Origin: Comamonadaceae bacterium
GTDB taxonomy: Bacteria > Pseudomonadota > Gammaproteobacteria > Burkholderiales > Burkholderiaceae_C
Assembly (NCBI GenBank): GCA_027488115.1
Contig: JAIYCG010000001.1
Location: 124,001-188,000 of the forward strand
Direction: 5' to 3'
Length of the DNA: 64,000 nucleotides
Both the position numbers and the translations under genes were made by a program. Shown piece by piece: positions 49,223-58,462 of the stretch; the stretch's first letter is position 1; every line of letters begins with the position of its first letter. Below the pieces are notes generated by a model. The model was given only the letters and a program-made list of their open reading frames with translations. It had not been told where the DNA came from and searched no databases.

Positions 49223-51505
49223 ATGAAATTTCGTTTTCCGATTGTCATTATCGACGAAGACTACCGTTCTGAAAACACTTCTGGACTGGGTATTCGTGCC
49301 TTGGCTCAAGCCATTGAAACTGAAGGCTTTGAAGTTCTGGGTGTGACCAGTTACGGTGATCTATCGCAATTTGCTCAGCAACAATCTCGGGCCAGTGCAT
49401 TCATCTTGTCGATTGACGATGAAGAATTTTCGCCAGGACCTGATTTAGATCCTGCCGTCTTAAGCTTGCGAGCCTTCATTGAAGAGGTTCGACGCAAAAA
49501 TGCAGATGTACCCATTTACATCTACGGCGAAACAAAAACATCGCGCCACATACCCAACGACATCTTGCGTGAGTTGCATGGCTTCATTCACATGTTTGAA
49601 GACACGCCTGAGTTTGTGTCACGGCATATTATTCGGGAAGCCAAAAGTTATTTGGAAGGTGTTCAACCTCCCTTCTTCAAAGCCTTGCTTGATTATGCGG
49701 AAGATGGTTCTTACTCTTGGCATTGCCCAGGACACTCAGGGGGCGTGGCATTTCTGAAGAGCCCTGTGGGGCAGATGTACCACCAGTTTTATGGTGAGAA
49801 CATGCTGCGCGCAGACGTGTGCAATGCGGTAGAGGAACTGGGTCAATTGTTGGACCACAATGGCGCCATCGGTGAAAGCGAACGCAACGCTGCTCGTATT
49901 TTCAACGCCGACCATTGTTTCTTTGTGACCAACGGCACCAGCACATCCAACAAGATGGTTTGGCATCATGCTGTTGCGCCAGGTGATGTGGTGGTGGTCG
50001 ATCGCAACTGCCACAAGTCTATTTTGCACGCCATCATCATGACGGGTGCTATTCCAGTTTTCTTGAAACCCACACGCAACCATTACGGAATCATTGGCCC
50101 CATTCCGCAAAGTGAGTTTGCGGTGGCCAGCATTCAAGCCAAGATCAAGGCCAACCCACTCTTGAAAGGCATTGATGCCAAAAAAGTGAAGCCCAGGGTC
50201 ATGACCTTGACGCAATCAACCTACGACGGCGTTTTGTACAACACGGAAACCATCAAAGGTATCCTCGACGGTTATGTGGAAAACTTACACTTTGACGAAG
50301 CTTGGTTGCCGCACGCCGCTTTCCATCCTTTTTATGGCACTTACCACGCCATGGGGAAAAAACGCCCACGGCCGAAGCATTCTTTGGTGTACGCCACACA
50401 ATCTATTCACAAGCTGTTGGCTGGCATTAGCCAAGCCAGCCATGTGCTCATTCAAGATTCGCAGAACACCAAGCTAGACCGGCACTTGTTCAACGAAGCT
50501 TATTTGATGCACACCAGCACCAGCCCCCAATACAGCATCATTGCCAGTTGTGACGTGGCTGCAGCCATGATGGAACCCCCAGGTGGAACGGCATTGGTGG
50601 AAGAAAGTATTGCCGAGGCGCTTGACTTTCGCCGCGCCATGCGCAAAGTCGATCATGAGTACGGAAAGGACTGGTGGTTCAAGGTTTGGGGCCCCGAGAA
50701 TTTGGTCGAAGAAGGCATTGGTCGCGCTGAAGATTGGATTCTGCGAAGCGACCCGAAAAAGAAGGGCGGCAAGTGGCACGGGTTTGGTCAAATGGCCGAC
50801 GGCTTCAACATGCTCGACCCCATCAAGGCCACGATTGTCACGCCAGGCTTGAATTTAGATGGCAAGTTTGACAAAACAGGCATTCCTGCTTCTGTGCTGA
50901 CCAAGTTTTTAACTGAGCATGGCGTGGTGGTTGAAAAAACTGGCTTGTACAGTTTCTTCATCATGTTCACCATTGGTATTACCAAAGGTCGTTGGAATTC
51001 TTTGCTGACTGCTTTGCAGCAGTTCAAAGACGACTACGACCGCAACCAACCCATGTGGCGCATCATGCCGGAGTTTTGTCAGAAGCAGCCAAAGTATGAG
51101 CGCATGGGCTTGCGCGATTTGTGTCAGCACATTCACGCCCTGTACGCCAAATACGATATTGCGCGACTCACCACAGAAATGTATTTGTCAGACTTGACGC
51201 CCGCCATGACGCCTGCAGATGCTTATGCGCACATTGCACGTCGTCAAACTGAGCGTGTTTCAATTGACGAACTTGAAGGTCGCATTACAGTTGGTCTGGT
51301 AACTCCCTATCCTCCAGGCATTCCTTTGTTGGTGCCTGGTGAAGTCTTCAACAAGAAGATTGTCGACTACCTCAAGTTTTCTCGTGAGTTCAACCTTCAG
51401 TGCCCTGGCTTCGAAACCGACATACATGGCTTGGTCGAGGAGAAGGGCGAGGACGGCGTCAAACGTTACTTTGCAGATTGCGTTCGCGTAGCCGCTCAAC
51501 CTTGA
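49223..51505 (+). CDS. Inducible-type Orn/Lys/Arg decarboxylase
   Basis: About 760 aa; receiver-like wing domain, STYDGVLYNTETIKG, FDEAWLPHAAFHPFY, YATQSIHKLLAGISQASHV PLP lysine motif. Confidence 0.92.
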   Translation: MKFRFPIVIIDEDYRSENTSGLGIRALAQAIETEGFEVLGVTSYGDLSQFAQQQSRASAFILSIDDEEFSPGPDLDPAVLSLRAFIEEVRRKNADVPIYIYGETKTSRHIPNDILRELHGFIHMFEDTPEFVSRHIIREAKSYLEGVQPPFFKALLDYAEDGSYSWHCPGHSGGVAFLKSPVGQMYHQFYGENMLRADVCNAVEELGQLLDHNGAIGESERNAARIFNADHCFFVTNGTSTSNKMVWHHAVAPGDVVVVDRNCHKSILHAIIMTGAIPVFLKPTRNHYGIIGPIPQSEFAVASIQAKIKANPLLKGIDAKKVKPRVMTLTQSTYDGVLYNTETIKGILDGYVENLHFDEAWLPHAAFHPFYGTYHAMGKKRPRPKHSLVYATQSIHKLLAGISQASHVLIQDSQNTKLDRHLFNEAYLMHTSTSPQYSIIASCDVAAAMMEPPGGTALVEESIAEALDFRRAMRKVDHEYGKDWWFKVWGPENLVEEGIGRAEDWILRSDPKKKGGKWHGFGQMADGFNMLDPIKATIVTPGLNLDGKFDKTGIPASVLTKFLTEHGVVVEKTGLYSFFIMFTIGITKGRWNSLLTALQQFKDDYDRNQPMWRIMPEFCQKQPKYERMGLRDLCQHIHALYAKYDIARLTTEMYLSDLTPAMTPADAYAHIARRQTERVSIDELEGRITVGLVTPYPPGIPLLVPGEVFNKKIVDYLKFSREFNLQCPGFETDIHGLVEEKGEDGVKRYFADCVRVAAQP

Positions 51506-51520
51506 TTGACACGGCCATGA

Positions 51521-51549
51521 AAAAACCGCTCCGAGGAGCGGTTTTTTTT
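51521..51549. terminator. Rho-independent terminator after the decarboxylase gene
   Basis: aaaaaccgctccgaggagcggttttttt. Confidence 0.88.
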
Positions 51550-51583
51550 AGCTAAGCCCCAGAAGCAATCTGGGGTGTTGTGA

Positions 51584-54262
51584 TCAGAACTTGTAGTTCG
51601 CTTTCACAACCATCGCACGACCCAATGGATCTGTGTAACGTGGGTCGTAACCTTGTTGGAACGTGGCACCTTGGTTTGAGAAAGGTGGTTTGGTATCAAA
51701 CACGTTACGCAACACTGCGCCCAATGTCAGGTTTTTCATGCCTGTGTAGCTCACACCAAAGTCAACCAATGTGTAGGCTTTGACTTCATTGATGTACGAA
51801 GGATCGGCATTTTCATCGGTGTAACCAGACATGTAACGCACGCCAGCGCTGTAACGATAGTTACCTTGTGCCATGGTGGTTGACAAGTTGTGCTTCCAAC
51901 GAAAGATGGGGCTGGAGTCTTTGTACTTGCCAGCGTTTTCAATGTACTCGCCATTGATTTCACGTTGGTATTTGTAGCTGTTGACGTAAGTGCCATCGTA
52001 GTTGAAGTTGGTTTTCAAGCCAGCAATGGTGGTGGAGTAAGCCGCACTGAAGTCCAAACCATTTGTTTTCACATTGCCCAAGTTATCGGTCAATGTTTTG
52101 ATGTAAGCGATAGCACTCGAGCCAGCCACAACTTGGCAACGTTCCCAATTGGCAGCTTCGGCATTGCTCAAAGTATTGCAGCGAATGATTTTGCTAGCGT
52201 ATTTGGTGGGATCGTCAAATATGGTTTGTTCTGGGAATGAACCAATTTGGCTCTTCACTTGAACATTCCAATAGTCAACTGTCATGAGCAAGTTCTTGGT
52301 GGGCTGGAAAGCTGTACCAAAGCTCACTGCTTTTGACTTCTCTGGCTGAACATCAGGATTGCCACCATTCAAAGCTTGAGTTTGCTGACCACAATCACGT
52401 GATGTGATACCGGCTGCTGTAGCCTTACCGCCAGCGCACAAGATCGGGTCGTTGTAGGCATTGCTAGAGAAGGTACGTGACTGAGGACCAAACACATCAT
52501 CCAAAGATGGGGCACGGAAACCCGTGTTGGCAGAACCACGCAACACAGCGGTTGGTGACAATGTGTAACGGAAGCCCACTTTGGGGTTCACGCTGTTGCC
52601 AAAGTCGCTGTAATTGTCGGCACGCAAAGCGGCTTGCAATTCCAACTGCTTGGACACTGGGAAAATGGCTTCTGCCACTACAGCTGTTACTGTGCGTGAT
52701 GCGTCGTTGACGTGATAAGGGCTGCGACCAGCAGATGGGACATTGCTGACCAAGTCGTCATCGGTGTTGGTAGAGTATCCTTCTCGGCGAGCTTCAGCTC
52801 CCAAAGAAATGGCCGCATTGCCACCATCCATTTTGAACCAATCGCGATTGAATCGAGCGTCAACACCGGTCGCTGTGCCGCGGCCAGTGGAGAATGTGCC
52901 GCGTGCTTTGGCAGCATCAATGTAGTCCAAAGCGGCCTGTGAGTTTGCGCCAAATGGGTTCAACAAGCCACTCGTGACGCCAGCTTGAATTTTTGATTTG
53001 CTGACATAGCCATTGGTTGGACCATCAGAGACTGTGCTAGAAGCAGAGTAGAAACCAGTTTTGTAGTCCCATGCACCCTCTACGCCAGACAAATCAACCA
53101 CAACTCGGTTGGCTGTTGCATTGGAGGTGTTTTCACGACGTCCTGCTGGCACCATGCGCCAGCCAATGCCGATCAAGCCCTTGGTGGCATCTAAGCCTGA
53201 GAATGTCTTGGGATAGAAGGGGCTCGTGATAGGCATGGTCATGCCAGTAACGGGGTCGGGTGCAACGCGTGCAACGTTGGTGTTTTCTGAGTGAACAGCT
53301 TCCACAGTTAACAAACGACTGTCACTCAAACGGAACGAGCCTTTGGCGTTGATGTTCAGATTCTCTGTTTCAGGAATGATGTCGATTGCCGAGGTGTAGT
53401 CGTATCGGCAAGTGACGCCACCTTGAAACAATGAGCCTGGAGGCGCGCAAGTAGGCGCTGTGATGTTGCCAGACTTGATTGCACCTGTTTTGTCGTAGTA
53501 ATTGAAATTGGCAGGAAACGTGGTGCCTGAGGTTTTGTTCAATCCTGATGAAGGAATCACACCCGTAGCACCGAAAGCGCGGTCAGTGGCTTTTGCTGAT
53601 GCCTGTGCCTTGTTGTCCATTGAGAACCACAAGTTGTAGCCGTCTTTGGACAAAGAGCCCTGGCCGCCAGAGAAAGTGAAACGCTTGATCTGGCCACCTG
53701 TTGTGGATGGGGAAGTGTTTTCAACTGCCAGATCCATGCCTTGGTAGTCACGCTTCGTAATGAAGTTGATCACACCACCCACAGCATCGGTGCCGTAAAT
53801 GGCAGATGCGCCATCGCGCAATACTTCGATGCGCTCTAAGGCAGCAAAAGGAATAGCGTTCAAATCAACAGCGCTAGCGCCAATGCCAAAGAAAGCCAAA
53901 CGACGTCCGTTCAACAATATCAATGTTTTGTTGGAACCTAGACCGCGCAAGCTGGCGTAAGAGCCGCCACCTGTGGCTGAGCCAATGCTTTGGCTACCAC
54001 CCGCGCTAGATTGGCTTGCTGTGATGCGCTGGACAATTTCTTCTGTTGACGTTACACCAACAGATCTCAACTCATCGGCTGAGTAAATCGAAACTGGCAG
54101 AGCACTTTGGTTTTCAATGGAGCGTTTGATTGAAGACCCTGTGATGGTCACTGTTTCAACCTGTTGAGCTTGTGCAAATTGCATGCTCGCCAGCGTCAAA
54201 GCAGTGCCACCGAATGCCAGGCAAAGCTGACGATTCAGGGTGCTGATTTTGAATTGAGGCAT
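51584..54262 (-). CDS. TonB-dependent receptor
   Basis: 892 aa; signal peptide, plug VETVTITGSSIKRS...LRGLGSNKTLILLNGRRL...ERIEVLRDGASAIYGTDAVGGVINFITKRDYQG; C-terminal aromatic ...VVKANYKF. Confidence 0.95.
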   Translation of the reverse strand: MPQFKISTLNRQLCLAFGGTALTLASMQFAQAQQVETVTITGSSIKRSIENQSALPVSIYSADELRSVGVTSTEEIVQRITASQSSAGGSQSIGSATGGGSYASLRGLGSNKTLILLNGRRLAFFGIGASAVDLNAIPFAALERIEVLRDGASAIYGTDAVGGVINFITKRDYQGMDLAVENTSPSTTGGQIKRFTFSGGQGSLSKDGYNLWFSMDNKAQASAKATDRAFGATGVIPSSGLNKTSGTTFPANFNYYDKTGAIKSGNITAPTCAPPGSLFQGGVTCRYDYTSAIDIIPETENLNINAKGSFRLSDSRLLTVEAVHSENTNVARVAPDPVTGMTMPITSPFYPKTFSGLDATKGLIGIGWRMVPAGRRENTSNATANRVVVDLSGVEGAWDYKTGFYSASSTVSDGPTNGYVSKSKIQAGVTSGLLNPFGANSQAALDYIDAAKARGTFSTGRGTATGVDARFNRDWFKMDGGNAAISLGAEARREGYSTNTDDDLVSNVPSAGRSPYHVNDASRTVTAVVAEAIFPVSKQLELQAALRADNYSDFGNSVNPKVGFRYTLSPTAVLRGSANTGFRAPSLDDVFGPQSRTFSSNAYNDPILCAGGKATAAGITSRDCGQQTQALNGGNPDVQPEKSKAVSFGTAFQPTKNLLMTVDYWNVQVKSQIGSFPEQTIFDDPTKYASKIIRCNTLSNAEAANWERCQVVAGSSAIAYIKTLTDNLGNVKTNGLDFSAAYSTTIAGLKTNFNYDGTYVNSYKYQREINGEYIENAGKYKDSSPIFRWKHNLSTTMAQGNYRYSAGVRYMSGYTDENADPSYINEVKAYTLVDFGVSYTGMKNLTLGAVLRNVFDTKPPFSNQGATFQQGYDPRYTDPLGRAMVVKANYKF

Positions 54263-54435
54263 TTTTGAGTCCTTTTGTATTTAAATGAATATGAGTTTGA
54301 ATATAAAAATCTTTTAAAAAAGTTACAAACATGAGTGTTTGGACTAAAAAAAGACCAAAAGTTACATTCCAATAACTCAATTGCTAAATATGTGACAAAA
54401 ATAAGAAAATTACTATTCTGACTTTCGTAAATGTT

Positions 54436-54468
54436 AAAAAAAAACAACGCCCACAGGCGTTGCTTTTT
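54436..54468 (-). terminator. Rho-independent terminator downstream of fabI
   Basis: Reverse complement GCAACGCCTGTGGGCGTTG followed by TTTTTTTTT; 7-bp stem CAACGCC/GGCGTTG. Confidence 0.8.
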
Positions 54469-54491
54469 GGAGTCACATTGCCTGGTCATTT

Positions 54492-55277
54492 TTAAACGCC
54501 CCCAATGCCCCCAACCACATGACTGAATCCGCCGTCTACATACACAATTTCAGCGGAGATGCCGGCAGACAAAGGACTCATTAAGAAAGCGGCCGTGTTG
54601 CCTACGTCTTCAATTGTTACATTTCGACGAATGGGTGAAGCGGCTGCAACAGCACTTAAAATTTTGCCGAAGTCTTTGATGCCACTGGCTGCCAGTGTTT
54701 TGATAGGTCCTGCGCTGATGCCATTGACGCGAATGTTTTTGGGCCCAAGGGAGTCTGCCAAATATCGAACTGAGGCTTCGAGTGATGCTTTCGCAAGACC
54801 CATGGTGTTGTAGTTGGGTACCACTTTGAGTGCGCCAAGGTAAGTCAGGGTAAGCAGGGCAGAATTTTCATTTAAATAGGGCAACGCTGCCTTGGCCATG
54901 GCAGGGAAAGAATAGGCGCTAATGTCATGCGCAATTTTGAAGCCCTCGCGGCTCAGGCCTTCAATGAAGTCGCCCGCAATTGCTTCACGGGGTGCGTAAC
55001 CAATGCTGTGAACGAAGCCATCAAACTTGGGCCAAGTGACAGCCAAGTCTGTGAACAGTTTGTCGATCTGCGCATCGTCACCTACATCACAGTCAAAAAT
55101 AAGCTTGGAGTCAAAGTCGGCTGCAAACTCTGTAATTCTGTCTTTGAAGCGCTCGCCCACGTAACTGAAAGCAAGTTCAGCGCCTTGTGCGTGGCATGCT
55201 TTGGCAATGCCATAGGCAATTGAACGGTTTGACAAAACCCCCGTAATGAGGATTTTTTTACCTTTTAAGAAGCTCAT
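54492..55277 (-). CDS. fabI: Enoyl-[acyl-carrier-protein] reductase (NADH), FabI
   Basis: SDR fold; [69 protein letters not shown] start at 55277. Confidence 0.95.
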   Translation of the reverse strand: MSFLKGKKILITGVLSNRSIAYGIAKACHAQGAELAFSYVGERFKDRITEFAADFDSKLIFDCDVGDDAQIDKLFTDLAVTWPKFDGFVHSIGYAPREAIAGDFIEGLSREGFKIAHDISAYSFPAMAKAALPYLNENSALLTLTYLGALKVVPNYNTMGLAKASLEASVRYLADSLGPKNIRVNGISAGPIKTLAASGIKDFGKILSAVAAASPIRRNVTIEDVGNTAAFLMSPLSAGISAEIVYVDGGFSHVVGGIGGV

Positions 55278-55443
55278 CGTGTCGTTCTCGTTGATCAAAG
55301 TCTCATTTTGACACGATCAGTTTTTGCACCCCCTCATTCAAATGTTGTCTATTTACAACATAGGGTTCTTTCTATCAGTGAACCTGTTTTCGGTCATTAA
55401 ACTGACAAATTCATTAAAACCACTAAAAAAGAAGGTCCTCAAG

Positions 55444-58320
55444 ATGTTCAAACCATCCAAGATCAGCCTGGCTGTCATGGTTCTCATGACCACAGGTTTT
55501 AGCCAAATGTCCTTAGCCCAATCTTCAGGCATGGCAGAAGTCATGATCACTGGCTCCAATTTAAAGCGTGCCGACAAAGAAGGCACGTCCCCTATTCAAA
55601 CCATTACAGCTCAGGAAATACAGCAGTCTGGTGCTACAAGTGCCCTTCAACTGTTGAAAGCAGTTCCCTCTATGGGCGTCGGCGGCTACAACGATACACC
55701 TGATCAAAATGGCTTTTCTCGCGGTGTGGCCACGGCATCGCTTCGCGCCTTAGGTTCAACTTCAACCTTGATTTTGCTGAACGGTCGTCGCATGACGCCA
55801 TCTGCATATGCAAACCCCAACAATGGTCAGTCAACACTTTACGACTTGAATAGCATTCCAATTTCTGCCATTGAGCGCATCGAAATTTTCAAAGATGGTG
55901 CGTCTGCTGTGTATGGATCAGATGCCATGGCAGGTGTGATTAACTTCATCACCAAAACAGGTTTTGTGGGCAGTGAAATTTCCACCAGCATGGGCTCTAA
56001 TGACAACCAAGAATTTGGTCGTCGCAATGTGAATGGCACCTTGGGTGTAGGTGATTACAAGGCAGATGGCAAGAGCCTGATGTTGTCCTTTGATTTATCG
56101 ACTCAAAATGCTACCAATGTTCGCGATGGCTCCTTTGACATAAGAGCTTCTGAATATGCAGCGATGAACAATCGCTTAATTCCCTATTACAGCTACGTGA
56201 CCAATCAACCGTTCTTCTTCAAAGAGCGTACGTTGAATTCAAAGTCATTTTTTACCACGGGTAACGCAACTTCCCCCAACATTTTGAACACATTGAATTG
56301 TGATCCCTCCAAACAACTTGTGGGCGGAGCTGCCTATGGCATTGCCTCATCCAGCTTTTTGTTTGGACGCACTTTTTGTAACTACGATGGCGATGCATTC
56401 ACCGATGTGCAAACCGCAGGTCAAGACTTCAGTCTTTTGGGCATTGGCAAATTTAGAATCAATGAAAACTTAACGGCTTTCAGTGAGTTTGCTTTCAACG
56501 ACACCAAGAGGACTTACCGATCTCCCGCCCGAACCATCAGTGGTACAGCCCCAACTACCAATTTCTTGGTGGGTGGCATTGCAGATCCGTTCCAAGCTAT
56601 TTTGCCGATTGGTCACCCTGACAACCCATTCAAAGATGCACGAACAGCCGTTGCTTATCGTTTTGAAAACCTCAAAACTGGAACTGATTTGTCAAACCAA
56701 AATGCAAGGGTCTTGGCAGGCTTGAAGGGCGTTCAAGGCGATTGGGATTGGGAATCTGCAGTGTTGTGGAACCAGTCACGCCGTGAAGAAACTTCCTACG
56801 GCTTCCTTTATTTGCCCACATTGCGCAAATTGATCACGGAAAATCGTTCATTGGCTTCTCTCGCTGCGGACCCAACCATCACCAAAGATTTGACCAACGT
56901 CGGCATCGCTGAAATTGTTCAGTGGGATGCCAAGGCGACCCGAGAATTGGGTCAATTGCCAGGTGGCAAGATTGGTTTGGCTGTAGGTATTGAAGCTCGC
57001 CAAGAACGTTTGGGAATCGATCCTGATCCCGCTAATGCACGTGGTGACATTTTGGGCTTGTCCACAACGGCCATTCAAAGTAAGCGGGACGTGATGTCTT
57101 CGTTCTTCGAATTGCGTGCGCCTTTCACTCAAACTTTCGAAATGGATTTCGCTGGGCGCTTCGACAAGTACCCCAGTTTTAAAACCAATTTCGTTCCCAA
57201 AGTCGGTGCTAAGTGGAAGGCACAAGACGGACTTGCCTTCCGCGGTACTTACTCAGAGGGATTCCGTGCCCCTGCTTTGTCACAAGTGGCTTCAGGCGGC
57301 GCACAATTCTTCTTGAATGGTACGGTCGATCCCATTCGATGCCCAGATGGCGTTACGCCAGTTGCAGGCGCTGACCAATCTGATTGCTCCAAAAGTGTAT
57401 CTGGCGTTGGTGGCTCAAACCCTGATCTCAAGCCAGAGAAATCCAAAGGATTCTCCTTGGGACTCATTTATTCTCCCACCAAAGACATCGATGTGTTGAT
57501 TGACACTTACAAAGTCCGCCAAGAAAACGAAGTGGCTTTGGGGAGTGCAACTTATTTGTTGGAACACCCAGATCGCTTTCCTGCAGATGCGATTACGCGT
57601 GACACCAATCCTTTGAATCAATTGAAGGATGCCAGTGGCAACCCGATTCCTGGTACAGGGCCCTTGATCGCGGTTAAAACACCTTGGGTGAACCAAGGTG
57701 CAACGGAGATCACTGGCATTGACTTGGAGTTGAAGTCCCGCAACAACTTGGGTGAGTATGGTCGCTTGACCTCTTCATTCAAGATGACGCACTTGATGTC
57801 TTATATGCGCGCAGAGGCGCCAGGTGATTTCATGCGCAATGCGGTGGGAACCAGTGGTGGCTTGAACGATTGGGCCACATCTGTGGGTGCTATTCCCCGC
57901 AATCGCTTTAGCTTGTCAACAGCTTTAGAGCAGGGCTCACACATCTTCTTGGCTGCCATGAAGATGACCACCTCTATTTCTATGATGCGACGTTATGACG
58001 GTGCGAATGAGTACCCAGAGGCCTATTGCCACTACGGTTCTGGACAGCCTAAAACAGCCACTTCCTTGGGTGGCGTGCCTCTGTACAACACCTATTACCC
58101 AGACTGCAAAGTGCCATCTTGGAAAACCTTTGATGTGGGCTACATGTACAACGGCATTAAAAACTTTAACTTGGGTGTGAACATTTCGAATGTATTTGAC
58201 AAGCCAGCACCTTACTATCCTGGTTCCAACACCAGCACCACAGTTCAACAGGGTTACAACTCTAGCCTGTATAACAACACGGGTCGTTACACTCGCTTTA
58301 CAGCCAAGTACACCTTCTGA
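55444..58320 (+). CDS. TonB-dependent receptor
   Basis: About 958 aa; signal peptide from MFKPSKISLAVMVLMTTGFSQMSLAQ, plug with LRALGSTSTLILLNGRRM...IEIFKDGASAVYGSDAMAGVINFITKTGF, C-terminal FTAKYTF. Confidence 0.95.
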   Translation: MFKPSKISLAVMVLMTTGFSQMSLAQSSGMAEVMITGSNLKRADKEGTSPIQTITAQEIQQSGATSALQLLKAVPSMGVGGYNDTPDQNGFSRGVATASLRALGSTSTLILLNGRRMTPSAYANPNNGQSTLYDLNSIPISAIERIEIFKDGASAVYGSDAMAGVINFITKTGFVGSEISTSMGSNDNQEFGRRNVNGTLGVGDYKADGKSLMLSFDLSTQNATNVRDGSFDIRASEYAAMNNRLIPYYSYVTNQPFFFKERTLNSKSFFTTGNATSPNILNTLNCDPSKQLVGGAAYGIASSSFLFGRTFCNYDGDAFTDVQTAGQDFSLLGIGKFRINENLTAFSEFAFNDTKRTYRSPARTISGTAPTTNFLVGGIADPFQAILPIGHPDNPFKDARTAVAYRFENLKTGTDLSNQNARVLAGLKGVQGDWDWESAVLWNQSRREETSYGFLYLPTLRKLITENRSLASLAADPTITKDLTNVGIAEIVQWDAKATRELGQLPGGKIGLAVGIEARQERLGIDPDPANARGDILGLSTTAIQSKRDVMSSFFELRAPFTQTFEMDFAGRFDKYPSFKTNFVPKVGAKWKAQDGLAFRGTYSEGFRAPALSQVASGGAQFFLNGTVDPIRCPDGVTPVAGADQSDCSKSVSGVGGSNPDLKPEKSKGFSLGLIYSPTKDIDVLIDTYKVRQENEVALGSATYLLEHPDRFPADAITRDTNPLNQLKDASGNPIPGTGPLIAVKTPWVNQGATEITGIDLELKSRNNLGEYGRLTSSFKMTHLMSYMRAEAPGDFMRNAVGTSGGLNDWATSVGAIPRNRFSLSTALEQGSHIFLAAMKMTTSISMMRRYDGANEYPEAYCHYGSGQPKTATSLGGVPLYNTYYPDCKVPSWKTFDVGYMYNGIKNFNLGVNISNVFDKPAPYYPGSNTSTTVQQGYNSSLYNNTGRYTRFTAKYTF

Positions 58321-58364
58321 TGTTGTATCGATTTTGATTTAACTTTTTGTGAATTGAAATTTCT

Positions 58365-58392
58365 AAAGCGCCTCTTCTTGAGGCGTTTTTTC
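58365..58392 (+). terminator. Rho-independent terminator after the second TonB-dependent receptor
   Basis: aaagcgcctcttcttgaggcgtttttt stem-loop with T tract. Confidence 0.8.
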
Positions 58393-58462
58393 TTTGATAT
58401 TGAGATTTTTCACAGTGCATTCAGCTTGCGCTAAAGTAAGGCATCTCTTCAAACTCACAATC

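Noticed and set aside
49736-50215. 159-aa minus-strand ORF inside the Orn/Lys/Arg decarboxylase gene
   Set aside because: Antisense shadow ORF, no independent support.
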